Source: Limnephilus marmoratus (taxonomy: Eukaryota > Arthropoda > Insecta > Trichoptera > Limnephilidae). From it: a stretch of DNA of 64,000 nt. The stretch lies in the NCBI GenBank assembly GCA_917880885.1, contig OU862906.1:57702665-57766664 (forward strand), given 5' to 3'. The position numbers and the translations under genes were made by a program. Below, one piece after another: positions 8,839 to 22,580 of this stretch. The stretch's first letter is position 1, and every line of letters starts with the position of its first letter. Under the pieces are notes generated by a model. It did not search any database and was not told where the DNA came from. It saw only the letters and a program-made list of their open reading frames with translations.

Positions 8839-11427
8839 AAACTGTGGCCAACTTTTAACTTCAAACATTTGGCCGATTGTGTGGAGGGGTAGTTCGTGCG
8901 TTGGAAGTTCGCGTTGGAAAGTTGGAGTTTGAGCTGATCCGAGACGGCCTCTGAGGCAATCGTGGCAGCCAACTCACACGAACCAGCCTGCCGCAGCCGT
9001 TCACGTCCATACATCAGTCTGCAAACGACAGGCTATCAAGACACGTTTGCCGCGTACCATTAAAATGACAATATTATTACGAGAGAGTGGTATTACAATT
9101 ATTTGTGAACAAGTCGTATAAATACTTCCACGTAATAATTGTAGACAACTGATAAGATATTGCGTAGCCATGCTGACAGAAAATGGCAGACGTCGAACAG
9201 CTGATACAGCGCCGTATCTTATCGGTTGCCTACATTTGTGCAGGCGATGCTCCGGTTTCCATATTATTGATTTCGATTCGTAAAGCTAAAAAAATAATTA
9301 TTTCGAACAATTTTTATAACACTTTCCCGTAATAATACTGCGCAGACTGATGTGTTGGGCCAACTCGCATGAACCAGCGATCGCCGATCGCCTTAAAGGC
9401 GATTCCGGGCCAACTCGAACTCCAACGTTCCAACCGAACTTCCAACGCAAGTACAAGTTCATCCTAATGGATATCAACGAGGAAACGAGTGCGCTTCGTT
9501 TGCTAACGACAGGCGGTGGTGGTAGCAAGTATCCGAAGTGGTCCTCGAGAGAAGTCATCTCGAATATAGAGATCAAGCACGCCCATCATAAGCGTTTCAA
9601 AGCTGGAGGCCTTCAGAGTGAATGCGATCTGTTTAGTTTTAACCGAGCTTTAATTAGGCTTGAGGTTCGAGTGGCCTATCTAGCCTACGTGTCTGAAATT
9701 GAGGAAAACATCATGCATGATCCCAAATGTTTTGGCACTATATAAAATCCCCTCGGAAGGATGGTGGTCTTGAACACACCATGATGAAAGGTTATCGAAA
9801 ATTTCGTGGCTTGGGTGTGGCTAACGCATTTGCTGATCATTTTCAATCGGTCTACAATAAAGGGCCCCCACTTCTAGACATAAATAATGCGGCCACATTT
9901 AGTACCAGAGGAGCTTCAAACGTCGATTTAGATTTACGGAATCTGACGTTACGTGTGCCATAACTCACACCGCATCGAAACAGACTTCGTTCTTGTATTT
10001 TTTATTAAAGGGTGCACCGAGTTCCTAAAAACACCATTATTTGTTAACTCTAACTTAGCTATTAGTACTTCCATTTTTCCTGAAGTATGGAAAATTTTCA
10101 AAATATTTCCTATTTTTAAGTATATAAACTTAACCGAAAATTATAGACCAGTTGCCATACTTTGTCAGCTCCTGACATATATGTCAGACATATATGTCAT
10201 ACATATGTCAGCTCCTGCTTAACTATTTGAAAAATTAATTCATAAATTCGTAATGCCTCAGATAGACGCATACATTATCCCCGAACAGCATAGTTTCAAG
10301 AAAGGGAGATTCACTGAAACCAATGTGATGGTTTTCACCGGCTATGTTGCTAGGTCCCTAAACAATGGATACCAAGTAGACTGTTCGTATAGCGACTTCT
10401 CCAAAACCTTTGATACTGTGAATCACGATATATACGAAACTTGCCCAGATGGGTCAATCCCTTCGGATGTTAAAGTTTTTTAAAAGTTACCTCGCTTTTT
10501 GCTGTTCGCTGACGATCTCAAATTATTTCTTCTAATAAGAAATATTGAGGATTGCCTGCGTCTTCAAGCTGATGTTGATAACATTTCAGAATGGAGTCAA
10601 CGAAACCAGCTTCATTTCAATGTCTTGAAATGCGTAGTTTTGACTTTTACCAGAGCATTTACCACAGGTAAACTATGCTCGGTCATAATCTCAAAAGAGT
10701 TTCAAATATAAAGGATCTTCGGATTATGTATGAAAGTAAGTTGACATTTCGTCCTCATATCGAAGGAGTGTGCCAGTCGGCCTTAAAAATGTTAGGGTTT
10801 GTTCTCCGAACCGTCAGAGTTTTTCAGGATATCCTGAAGATTTTATACTTCTCAATGATCCGCAGTAGGCTGGAGAGTGGTTCGTTTATCTGGAATCCTC
10901 GTGAGGTGGGGTGCTCTCTCAGGGAGTATGGCTGCTATCCGTGGCTCTACCCGACGAACTTTCTTCTGGGCATGCTGTGACTTCACTCCCTGCAGCTCAA
11001 AGAGACGGGTATGCCGCCACCCACTTATTCAGACTGCCAAGAGGCTATATTGAGAACTCAGCCATTTTGAAGCGCGTGAGTCTCCACATTGATGAAATCT
11101 TCACCACCACCTGAATTTTTTTTGAAATTGCCGTATGTCTTGAAATTTCTTTTATGTATAAATATTAGTAAACAATTTTTTGTAAAATATCTATGTGTAA
11201 GAAATTAATAAAAAAAAAAAATTATTATATCCCATGTTGCCCCATCCTATTACGCCTCTCCCCCCCCCCCGTTGTGGTTAATATAATCGTGACGACAAAT
11301 GCTGTTTTAGATTCACGAGTTAGGGGGCGCTAGAAAAAATAATATTCTCAAAGTGGGCGGTGGGCAAAAAAAGGTTGAGAATCTATGGTCTAAACGTTTG
11401 AAGTTGGAAGTTGGCCGCAGTGTGGCC
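8839..11427. mobile_element. Possible element with ~36-bp inverted termini enclosing a LINE
   Basis: The left end GTGGCCAACTTTTAACTTC (within 8839-8875) matches the reverse complement of 11389-11427 at roughly 30 of 35 positions. Inside the left part an imperfect inverted repeat (about 8893-9026 against 9347-9455) shares GCGTTGGAAGTTCG and ACATCAGTCTG. The superfamily is not recognised, no target duplication was found, and the boundaries are approximate. The enclosed LINE would be a later insertion or a captured fragment. Confidence 0.35.
9480..11115 (+). pseudogene. Jockey/CR1-like LINE remnant
   Basis: The fragments run in order on the plus strand. The end of the endonuclease and the linker lie near 9530-9960 (PKWSSREVISNIEIKHAHHK, then FADHFQSVYNKG). 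The reverse transcriptase start is at 9960-10220 (FPEVWKIFKIFPIFK, ENYRPVAIL), then 10253-10440 (PEQHSFKKGRFTETNVMVF, DFSKTFDTVNHD). The catalytic LFADDLKLF lies at 10502-10528, with intact FADD at 10505-10516. The thumb and C-terminus follow at 10675-11110. Frames shift repeatedly, and the palm segment between DTVNHD and FADD (including the usual GVPQG region) is deleted. The copy is inactive. Confidence 0.75.
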
Positions 11428-12791
11428 CCACCATAAATAATTGCAGATAATGTTTCACCTTCAACCATATTTTATTAAAGGCGTTACTAAATAAATGTTA
11501 TTTTGATAATATGATGTTAATGGGTTGAGGTATCATTCATTAAAATACGTATCGGAAAAGAACCGTTATTCTCGTCTCTAGTCAGTATCAGCGCCTACTT
11601 GTGTGGTTTAGTTTATTTATGACGCCAACCTTAGAAGTGTGCTTACTCCAAAAAAACGTATACTCTTCTCCTTGGAGGGACTGTTCATAAACTTGGAGTT
11701 TATTCCAACAAGATACTAACTTGTCACTTGAAGCGACGGAAATAAATACGAGTATTTTTATTTAATAACCGCCACGTCGTGCTGTGAAATAACCGCGGGA
11801 AAATCGATTCCTAGGTAGTTATCCATTTTTTTTTATTATATTGGCTTTTAAGATTGGAAACAACATGAACATGAACTCGAATGGCCGTCCATTTACCATG
11901 TTTTCCTCTATGTAACTATGGTTACTTCGGCACGATAATAATATTTTATACAGCATGTCGTTGTAACAAAATACATTAAGTACCTATAACAAATTGTCAA
12001 TATTTTTTATCCACTTTACAGTTATGTTTGTTTTGTCTGTATTGTGTTTACTACACATACATATAAATTTGTGTTTACTCTTTTAGTCCAGTCAAGTTAA
12101 ACTGAAAAGGGGGTTATGCTTGCAAAAGGTCCAGTCATTCTGATTTTTTTATATGTTGTTAGGAACTAAACCAACATTAAAAAAACAGATTTGCAATTTC
12201 CAAAGTGCTGTACGAGCGGCGGTGGACCCAAAAAACCATGAATTTTTTTTTTTTAAGTTAATTTTTTTCGAAATGGTCACTTATTTTGTGAAATATTTTC
12301 TAAAATTCGCATCCCACGTCAAATTTTATTGTAATAAAGTTGTGGTAAATTTAATTAGAAATCATTTGAGACCAGATTGATATCTGTAGGTAGGCTTATC
12401 GGTTCTCCCAAAAACGGCTAGTGTCGCGAAACTACAACTCCACTGTAAATTGGCGTTAAGTGCTGCAGAGCAAAGCCTAAGCAACCCTCGAAGGATCAGT
12501 CTCGAAACTACGTGATCGCTAAGTTATACGGGACGATTAAATAGCATACACTCGCAAACCTGATGGATAGTCAGTTGATAGTTCAGATCTGTGCTTTCGG
12601 AAAATTAGATAAGCCCAGATTGGAAAAAGGAAAATAGGACTCACCATTGTAGATGGGAACTCGCTGATCTCCAGTTTGCGGTGTACACTTCACAATGTTT
12701 AAATTTAAAAAATGGTAATATTCTTATTAGTAAGAGGTTACGATACATGCGCCTTGTCCGAGATGTTATTTTGCACTGAACAGCAAAGCAC
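11116..12791. other. AT-rich spacer, no gene recognised
   Basis: It contains a run of C near 11260-11270 and low-complexity A and T tracts. Nothing coding is seen. Confidence 0.45.
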
Positions 12792-12799
12792 ACTGTCAC
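12792..12799. repeat. 8-bp target-site duplication (left) of the large hAT interval
   Basis: ACTGTCAC is repeated exactly at 25851-25858, next to matching hAT-type terminal inverted repeats. Confidence 0.8.
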
Positions 12800-13895
12800 C
12801 AGGGCCGTAGCTAGAGTTGAATTTAAGATAGGGCAGCGGTAATTACAGGTAGGGCGCAAGTAAAATGATCTGATCTGGGTTTAGGGGGGGAGGGGGGGTG
12901 CGCTCCGGGCGGCACTTTTAAGGGGCGGCAAAATTTCACAATAAATAATAATAATATCTTGTTAAAATTTTAATCAATTCTTTCATATTTTTGTTGCATA
13001 TATATTTTATTGCATAGATTCAGACCGATTGAAATGGGCACGGAATTTTTCATTACTTATTCTGTGACAAACCTGGGGAATCCCCTTACTGATCGAAAGA
13101 AGAAAATTTCATGGATCGTCAAATCCAATGGATCATCAAACCATCCATGTGTTCCAGTACAAAAGTAAGAGGAAAACCATTTTCTTGTTCTGGGTGTAGT
13201 ATCTGAGCTTAAGCTTGTGATATTTTTCTCTTATTATTCTCTTTATTATTATTTTATATATATATAACTCTCCTGGTCATCGGCAAGACAGTTGTAATAT
13301 TTTTTGCTTTTCTATGCTGTTTATTTATTTACTCCTGTTGACTTGGCACCAGTCATGACAATTTTCAGCCTTTTACCCATATATTTTATTCTTATATATT
13401 CTTCTTTTTCCCTTTCTCTCGGCTCTCATCGATATTTTAAATTTTTAAGACTTTGCAGATGTGTAGTAGGGATGGAAAATTCCTCCCCTACGTCACACAA
13501 GCCTTCATGAAAATTGGACCCTTATTTTCTTTGATAACTACAGAAAGCTGCTTAAAGCTCCCTTGTACTACATATCTTTAGAGATATATATGTACTTAAC
13601 TAATTAATTCGTTATTTACGACCTTGAACGTAAATATTTTCGTATTTATGTTGTAATTAAACTCCATCAAACGTTGTGTAATTTTTTTGATTTATGATAT
13701 AGGACTTTAATTACTTTCATTTTTGTGGTAACCTTTTGATTCTAAACAGGGCGTTGAGTTTCAAACTGTATTGGTCTCTCTCTTGCAAATCTAACTTTAA
13801 ATAATTTCTCTAAATGAGCTAACTTTCCTTTGTCGCTTATTATGATTCCCTACATCCTAATGAATTCGTAAATAAACTGTACTAATCTAAATTAC

Positions 13896-14693
13896 CAGGG
13901 GCGTAGCTACCGCCGTATCAGCCGTATCAATGATTCGGGGCCCCCGGGCTACAGAGGCCCTAACGTGTGTAAGCAAAAATTAGTAAAATATTATCCACAA
14001 TGTCACTTAATCTCGTGCTTCCCGGAAAAAAAACGTACATCAATCGTGCCTGTAGAGTTTTCACTTCAGAAATGACAAAAGTCAAAAAAGGAAATCTCTT
14101 TTTTTCCCGGGTTAAGCGTGCGCCCAAATGTTGGCAATATCCCACAAAGACAAACAACGGAGAGCAATATTTACGCGTTTTATTTCATTCCGGTTCAAAC
14201 GTTATTTATTACATTGTAATACAATACAATCTTGTTCTTCTGATTATTTATTGGCTAATTAGTTTGATTTGTGAAAAGAATGAGTGAAAGGAGCTATGAA
14301 AAGAAAAAGTAGACAGAAAAGGGAGGAGGTTATAAAAATGCCCAAAATTTCTTAATTTTTTCAGCAATCAGCTTCTGTGAGTTATTTAGACTGCAATAGT
14401 AAGTACTATCTATTTATCTACTAGTAGCGAAGGGTGAATTTTGTTTATTGAAAGAACAATGGCAACCTTCAATACATGAAAATACCTGATCACGTATTGT
14501 ACCAAGCAATTATAAGAATTTTGTTTTGATATTCTTCATTAGTAGCCGATTATTAGGTACTCTCAAAGCAATTTTTCTCATAATGCTGGGATAATAGAGA
14601 AATTTTGTTTCTTTTGTGAGAAATCTTTACTTTTCATTTGGGGCCCCCAACTAATTTTGATACAGGGCCCCTCCAAGACACGCTACGCCACTG
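13896..14693. mobile_element. Non-autonomous hAT element with 8-bp duplication
   Basis: The ends are CAGGGGCGTAGCTA and GCTACGCCACTG, and both ends carry GGGGCCCC-type motifs just inside. The duplication TAAATTAC is exact at 13888-13895 and 14694-14701. Short frames inside do not match a transposase. It is nested in the larger hAT interval and therefore inserted after it. Confidence 0.82.
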
Positions 14694-14701
14694 TAAATTA
14701 C

Positions 14702-16323
14702 ACATGTCTAATTGAATAGATAATTAAATATAACTCAAAAAAGGTTAAATGTTAGTAAATTTGATTATGATTGTTTCTTGTATCTGCTTGGCGTCCCTCC
14801 ATTATGATTCAGCTGCTATAAGGTACATAAAAAGATGGATTTAGTAGGTTAATGTAATTAATTAATTGCATATTTGACGAACTCAGCAAATCCTTTTCTG
14901 GCAAAATTTGGCTCCTGCCTCCGTCAAGTAAGCAAGGTGATCAGATTCCAACTAGAAATTCGCACAATCTTCTGGCACGGTTCGAATGATTGATACCTAA
15001 GTTATCGCGTCCCACTCGAACCTTCCTTCGCCATCATGCACTGCCTTCAGGTCTTCACCCGAGCCTAGATACCTCCAAATTACTACCCCTCCAAAGTTTA
15101 TTATTTACTTAGGGCGAACCGGTTTCGTCCTATATGCAATCATATACTCACGGTGTTGTGTGGAGTTACGGGTCGTGAATCCTCCCTCCACGTTCAAGAA
15201 ATGAGCCGAGAGTGACCCGACAGGCCTAAAGCACTAGCTGTAAGTGAGTTCGCTTCATTCAATGAACAGTACATAAAAAGATATATATGTAAACATACAT
15301 TTGGGGAAGGTTTTATAACTCGCAATACGGAACTATATGCTCCGCATCCCAAGCTCGGATCTCTCACATAAAATTCTGCACAATTCTAAGCTTGGTAACC
15401 GAATAAATACGTAAGAAGAGTGGGTAATATTAATAGATACTAGTAGAATAAGATCTTATCTGGCGATGTGTTCTGGAGATTCGCCAAAACTCCAAGCTTT
15501 TGTTTGGTCTTTGACGATTTTATTTGAGAGAGTCGTCATCTCTATTGATTTGGTTAATGGTCTTTGTTTTAGAAGCGACCACTGCCTTCTATTGGTTGAA
15601 CTGTATTTTTGATTTTCCCCCAAGGTTCAACTTTTGATAATTTCTTACTCTCCCGTGATTTTTTAACCGCTTCATGTAAATTATTGTTACCTATAGGAGT
15701 AATTATTTCATAAATTTTTTCTCGAATTTTCCATGTAATTCTTCAATACACCTTTATTTGATTATCCCGTGATTTTCCACTGCTACATGTAAATCTTATT
15801 TGTCTAGCTATAATAGGATCTGTTTAATTTCAATTGTTTAGTTCTAAAGATATCTCCTCATGTTTGAAATTAAAGATTGTGTTTAATTAACTTTTTTTTT
15901 TCATAATTGCGCAATATCATGATTAAATCTATGTCCCATTCTAGAATCGATACCTAAGTACAAAACTCATTCCTGTCAATTACCTATTCAAGATCCAAGG
16001 ACATCTTCCTTTAAAAACATTTGGCCTAGTGTCCCAATGACCGAGTTATTTTATAAACAATTTAAATTATGTAAACATTCCCGCTGGCCTCGTGACCCAG
16101 ATTCAAAGTGAGCATTATTTGTTTACTCTAGAACATTCCCTAACGCGTGCTTAGATGGTTATAATCTTTCCTTTGTTTGATAGCGATCCCTTTTTGCACA
16201 ATTGCCTAACCTGATCCCAAATAAGTATAGTTATAATGTACATACACATACATATATATATATTCAATTACATTTAGTTTGTCTCAATAAATAAATAATA
16301 ATACACTGATGTATATATTTATA
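14702..16323. other. AT-rich filler of the hAT interval
   Basis: A more GC-rich patch at about 14930-15240 (GTGTGGAGTTACGGGTCGTG and surroundings) stands out in composition but matches nothing I know. No gene is seen. Confidence 0.4.
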
Positions 16324-19300
16324 CTAGCTGGGTTACCCGGCTTCGCTCAGGACAACATTCAAGAGTGTTCTGGAAAGTTTCACATTGACGTTCCCGTTTC
16401 CCTATTCCCGAACATTCCACAATTTTCCAGAAGGTTCCGGAATGTTCTGGAACGTTGTGGAATGCTCTCAAATACTCTGACTGGGGTATCCGACATCGAT
16501 CATGGAGTTGATATGAGATTGAATTGAGGTTCGAATCCACGACGGATCTTGCTTTATATACCCCATATGGGTAGCCCCTTACAAAAAAAAATTCAAAATG
16601 TTCCAGAATAATATTCCAGATCATTTCACAACATTCAGGAGTGTTCTGAGTGTTCAGGAGTGTTCTGAACAACATTCAGAATGTTCCACAATAATCTGGG
16701 CTGTTCCGGTATGTTCCTGAACGTTCCATCCTATTCCCGAACATTCCAGAATGTTCCGAGATGTTTTGTTCTGGTATGTGGTGGAATGCTCAAGAACACT
16801 CTGGAATTTTTTGAACTATTCTAGAAATTTCAACGGGGCGAAACTTCCAGCCCTTATATCTTTAAAAGATCGCCCTTCAGGTAAGAACGGGAACTTTCTT
16901 CATGGATGGAGGATAGAGGGCTACCACACATATAACCGTTATCGTACTGGGACTCGTCTTTGAGTTTTAGCGGCATGCAAATTGTTTTTTTTAATAATAT
17001 AATTATCCAAACTTCTAGAACTTTCCAGAACCTTCTAGACTCACTGACACTCTCCGCCACTCATTTCTGAAAGCTTCTTGAACTTTCTCCTTCCATAACA
17101 TCCTAGAGCATTAGGGAACTTTCCAGAACTATCTAGAACCTTCTAGACTCACAGACTTCCGGAACCTTCTAGAACTTTTCGGAACCACTGACGTTCTCCG
17201 CCACTCCTCTCAGAACTTTGTACAGCTTTACCTTGTAGAACTTTCCGGAACCTTCTAAACTCACTGACGTGTTCCGTAACTCCTTCCAGAACTTTCTATA
17301 GCTTTATCGAACCTTATATAACTTTCTGGAACCTTCTAGACCTACCGACATATTCCATCATGCCTTCCAGAACTTTCTACAGCTTTATGAACCTTTTAGA
17401 ACTTTCCGGAACATTCTAGATCCACCGACATGTTCCGCCACTCCTTTCAAAACTTTTTGCAGCTTTATCGAACCTTATGAAACTTTATCGAATCCTCTGG
17501 AATTTTCCGGAACCTTCTAGACTCACCGACATACTCCGCCACTCCTCCTAGAACTTTCTACAGCTTTATCAAAACATGTAGAACTTTTCGGAACCTTCTA
17601 TAGTCACCGACATACTCCGCCATTCCTTTCAGAACTTTGTACAGCCCTATTGAACCTTCTAGGATTTCCTACAGCTTTATAAAACCTTCTAGAATTTTTG
17701 GGACCTTTTAGACACACCGACACACTCCTCCACTCCTATCAGAACTTACTACAGCTTTACGGAACCTTCTAGAACATTCTACGGTTTTATCAAACCTTGT
17801 AAAACATTCCGGAAACTTCTTAACCCACCGACATATTCCACCATTCCTTTCAGAACTTTGTACAACTTTATCGAACCTTCTAGAACTTTCCGGAACCTTC
17901 TAGACTCACCGACTTTCTCTGCCTCTCCTTTCAGAACTTTGTAAAGCTTTACGGAACCTTCCTGAACCTTCTACAGTTTTATCGAACCTTCTAGAACTTT
18001 CCGGAAACTTCTAAACACACCGACTTACTCTGTCACTCCTTCCAGAACTTGTACAGCTTTATCGAACCTTCTAGATTCTAGAACTTCCTACAGCTTTGTA
18101 AAATCTTCAAGAATTTTCCGGAACCTTCTAGACACACCGACACACTCCTCCACTCCTATCAGAACTTTCTACAGCTTTACATACCTTCTAGACCTTTCTA
18201 CAGTTTTATCGAACATTGTAGAACATTCCGGAAACTTCTAAACCCACCGACATATTCCACCATTCCTTTCAGATCTTTGTACAACTTTATCGAACCTTCT
18301 AGAACTTTCCGGAACTTTCTAGACTCACCGACTTACTCCGCCACTCCTTCCAGAACTTTGTACAGCTTTATCGAACCTTCTAGAACTTCCTACAGCTTTT
18401 TGGAATCTTCAAGAATTTTCCGGAACCTTCTACACACACCAACACACTCCTCCACTCCTTCTAGAACATTCTACAGCTTTATCAAACCTTCTAGAACTTT
18501 CCGGAACACCTTCCAGAACTTTCTACAGCTTTATCAAACCTTCTAGACTCACCGATATAGTCCGCCACTCCTTCCAGAACTTTGTACAGCTTTATCGAAC
18601 CTTCTAAAACTTCTTACAGCTTTTTGGAATCTTCAAGAATTTTCCGGAACCTTCTACACACACCAACACACTCCTCCACTCCTTCTAGATCATTCTACAG
18701 CTTTATCAAACCTTCTAGAACTTTCCGGAACACCTTCCAGAACTTTCTACAGCTTTATCAAACCTTCTAGACTCACCGATATAGTCCGCCACTCCTTCCA
18801 GAACTTTGTACGACTTTTTTCGAACCTTCTAGAACTTCCTACAGCTTTTGGAATATTCTTGAATTTTCCGGAACCTTTTAGACACATCGACACACTCCTC
18901 TACTCCTTTCAGAACTTTTTACAACCTTACGGAACCTTCTAGAACTTTCCGGAACCTTCTAGACCCACCGACATATTCCGCGTCTCCTTTCAGAACTTTG
19001 TACAGCTTTATCGAACCTTCTAGAACTTCAGAAATCTTCTGGACTCACCGCCTATTGTTTCTGAAAGCATCTAGAACTTTCTCTTTCCACAATTTTCTAA
19101 AGTATTCGTGAACCATCAGAACCTTCTACTCTCACCGACATACTCCGCCACACCGTCCAGATTTTTATACAGCTTTATCGAACCTTCTAGAACTTTCCGG
19201 AACCATCTAGAATTACCGACATACTCCACCACTCCTTCCAGAACTTTGTACAGCCCTTTCGAACCTTCTAGGACTTCCTACAGCTTTAAGGAACCTTCTT

Positions 19301-19673
19301 GAATTTTCTGGAACCTTCTAGACACACCGACGCACTCCTCCACTCCTTTCAGAACTTTCTACAGCTTTATCGGACTTTCCGGAACCTTCTAGACTCGCTG
19401 ACATACTCCTCCATTTCTTCCAGAACATTGCAAAGTTTTATCGAATTTTCTCCAGAATCTTCCAGACTCTTCTTGAAATTTCTAGAGTCTTCTTAGAACT
19501 TTCAGCCCTTATATCTTCAAAAGCAACCCCTTTAAGTAAAAACGAATACTCTTATTCCCTAGGGGGGATAGAGATCTACCATACCATATAATTTTCTTGA
19601 TCGTACCAGCACTCGTTTCTGAGTTTTTGCGTTCCGCACGCTTTTTTGGACTTTCTTTTATAATATATATTGA
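16324..19673 (-). mobile_element. Non-autonomous Helitron carrying a heat-shock-element-like minisatellite
   Basis: On the minus strand the element starts with TCAATATATATTATAAAAG preceded by A (19674) and ends with CCCAGCTAG followed by T (16323), the A/T insertion rule of Helitrons. A GGGTAACCC hairpin sits just before the end. The conserved subterminal block (CCTTATATCTTCAAAAG through GTTTCTGAGTTTTTGCG) occurs at 19506-19640 and again at 16848-16975, so a second 5' end is nested within it. No Rep-helicase gene is present. Most of the body is a satellite-like array. Confidence 0.72.
17015..19500. repeat. ~81-bp minisatellite built from TTCnnGAA motifs
   Basis: The basic unit is about 75-110 bp, typically 81. 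It joins a spacer (CACCGACATACTCCGCCACTC) to a block reading GAACCTTCTAGAACTTTCC and on to GGAACCTTCTAGA, i.e. alternating GAA and TTC triplets every 5 bp. The uninterrupted alternation occurs for example at 17872-17904, 17988-18005, 18296-18325 and 18935-18962. A higher-order duplication of about 224 bp links 18367 and 18591. The Ser/Thr/Phe-rich frames in the array are repeat translations, not genes. Confidence 0.88.
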
Positions 19674-22359
19674 TTATGATTGAAATAATTTCTAGTATCA
19701 TAATCTAATTTCAATCGTTACGTATTAGCTGAAATTATAATAGTACATATATTAATAAAATAAGTATAAAATATCAACTTTCAAATTTATCTAGCATATA
19801 ACTATCCTTCTTTTAATAGCATAGTACGTTCAAAGTAGGTATTCGTAATCGATACCTTTTACTTTTATATAGGTGTGTTTCTTTTTTGATTAAAATTTTC
19901 TTGGAATAAATATAAAAATATATTTAAATATACCTATTTTATATATAATATTTTAATATAGGTACATATCACATATTAAGCAAGTAATATTTTGTTATAA
20001 AAATTAATTCAAATACCAACGGTCTGGTGCATGCCGCTTTCTCCTTGGAATCTGGAAAAAATTTTTATAATAGAAAACTTACCCCTTCAAGGTTTTCTCA
20101 CCCGGGTTCTACAAGGATAAACCTTGTTTTTGTTTTCCCTACCTAATATCTATTCTTATGTTATCAACTAAATTCAAATAAAAAAAAATTCCGACTTCAA
20201 TTTTATTTTATTCTCGTTTAATCTAACTAAATTAATCGGCATTTGATGTTTATCATTCTAACTGCATTTTATTTCCAAACTCGTTGATTAATACTCCTAG
20301 TTGGGCAGTCAAATAAAATTTATGAATTATGTACATACATGTATAATCTTATACTAAATAAACAAACAAATGAATAAATAAATAAATAAATAACTTTTTA
20401 ACGATAGTTACTTCGCGATTAATTTCGAAATGGTTAATCGTTACTTTTATTTAGCAATAAAATATTATTATGTATTATCATTCATTTTTGTTTTAATTTA
20501 TTTTTTTATCAAATTTTTGAATCTAATAATAGATTAACACTTTGTGGTAGGAATGTGCCGCCCAATTGTAAATTATTTAGCCGAATTATTCTGATGTTAA
20601 TTTTATCCATTTAGTTAAATCGGTAATTATTATTAAACACTGTTTTTTTTTTGCTACACCAACAACACTTTCATTATTGCACAATAAACTATGGCTAATC
20701 ACTTAATTTATCCTAAATTTTATAATTTTTACGAGTAGATTTATTTCGACTACACTATTTTTAGTAATAAAAGGTTTAGCACTTAATTTAAAACACTCAA
20801 TTTAATTAAAGATTTTCGTTGAAACTTTTCCGTTTAACTGGATGCACTTATTTATTTGTTATCTCTTTTCAATTTGCACTATTTTTTAAATAATTAATTT
20901 AAATATTTGATATTTACTAGAACTCTTTCCGTTTAAACTGGACACACGTATTTAATTTTAACTTATTTACATTTAGTTATCACATCACTTGATTTATTTA
21001 TTTCACTGATTTTTGACTTTAGCGAAATTTCTAAGTCCCAAAAATACAATATTTATTGATTATAATATCCGAATCTTCCACTAAACAAATTGTATTTATC
21101 ACAGCACTTTTAACTTTTCACAAGTAAATAAAACGTAAACTTTATCTTTAATTTCACTGATATTACTTTTCAAATCTTTATGAAATTTTTCACAATTCCA
21201 ATCACTTAGAATTTTTCCACAAGTAAATTACCGAGCGTTTTGTCGCGTCTCACGAAACTTCAACCTTTTCAAAACCGACGCTGACTGATCCGAACTCACG
21301 TCTGTTCTCATTTTTATACCCCTCTCAGGTCCAAAAGATTGTATCTGAATTTCCTGTGACAAAACAATCCCATCTCTATCAACTCGTAATCTTTTGAACT
21401 TTTCTCACTATTATCGAATAATGTTCTTTAAGTCTTACTTCCATGGCATCATTGCTTTCTGTCTCGTGTTTCCATACCTACAAGATCCGGTTTCAGTTAG
21501 TTCGTTTTAAATTGCCCTAACGTATTTGTTCTGTTGGTCATACAAAATTTGCTTGAATTTCATAATTTTTAAGTTCTTTTTTTTTTTCATTTCGTAAAAG
21601 GCCCGTCTTCGATAACTATATGTACATCTCAATTTTTTTTCATCTCTCGCAAATAATGATTAAATCTATGTCGAAATCTTTACTATGCATTTTCGAATTG
21701 CCACTTTTATAAATTCCACTCCATTCCACTGCCACCTGTATGAATTTTTCCATTCAAAACCCGTATTTCCTCTATTTACGTCGTTTATTTGAATTTTCCC
21801 TTTTTCCTCGCATTTTCTTTTATCCACGACACTCCTTCTACTAATTCCTTCCTTTATTCTCACGTTATTGTCCAAATCCCTATAATTTTTTATATTTCAA
21901 GCCGTATTTATTTTATTCATTGTTAATTTAAGATTTTCCTTGCTTTCCTCGGTCGTATCTACTCCCCCATAATTTCACTGTGCCTTTCTCTCCTATCCAT
22001 ATCGTTTTTTGATGTTTGCTGCCTCTTGGAAAATTTTATTTTCTATTTGTTTTTAATTAATATATCATTTTTCACATTTTTATAGGAGATACTCCCACTT
22101 CGGTCCTTAAATTTCTCTCATTTTTATTACGTCATATGGATCGTCCCCCAGAATCCGTCTCTCTCTTACCGAAAATCACATAAACCATAAGCTTTGACAT
22201 GTGTTTACCTTATTATCTCCACGTACTGAGCAATAAATTCTCCTTTATCTGAATATCGTTAATTTTTATGTGAATTCTATAATCTAAATATTACATAAGA
22301 GCAATGTTAAATTTTATTGCCTCTTTTAATGGCTAATAGCTTTAATCTAAACAAATCTC
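19674..22359. other. Very AT-rich filler of the hAT interval
   Basis: A weak tandem TAAA stretch lies near 20370-20395. A 69-codon minus-strand frame at 21666-21875 shows no family resemblance. I see no confident feature. Confidence 0.4.
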
Positions 22360-22580
22360 GTGTTCGGATATTCCTTGTTTATATCAACAATATACATGTG
22401 AGATCGACAACCATGGTAACGTCTCATTTTCCCCCTAAGTCTTGTGTAACTCTATGCTATAATCCCCGATCCTCCGATTGTAGCATAGAGTTACACAAGA
22501 CTGCGGGGGAAAATGAGACGTTACCATGGTTGTCGATCTCACATGTATATTGTTGATATAAACAAGGAATATCCGAACAC
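22360..22580. repeat. Foldback with 105-bp arms
   Basis: The arms 22360-22464 and 22476-22580 are reverse complements with only a few mismatches and an 11-nt loop. The ends read GTGTTCGGATATTCC and GGAATATCCGAACAC. No target duplication is evident and the family is not recognised. Confidence 0.8.

Noticed and set aside
18277..19496. Ser/Thr/Phe-rich open frames (up to 89 codons)
   Set aside because: They are translations of the minisatellite; period and composition explain them fully.
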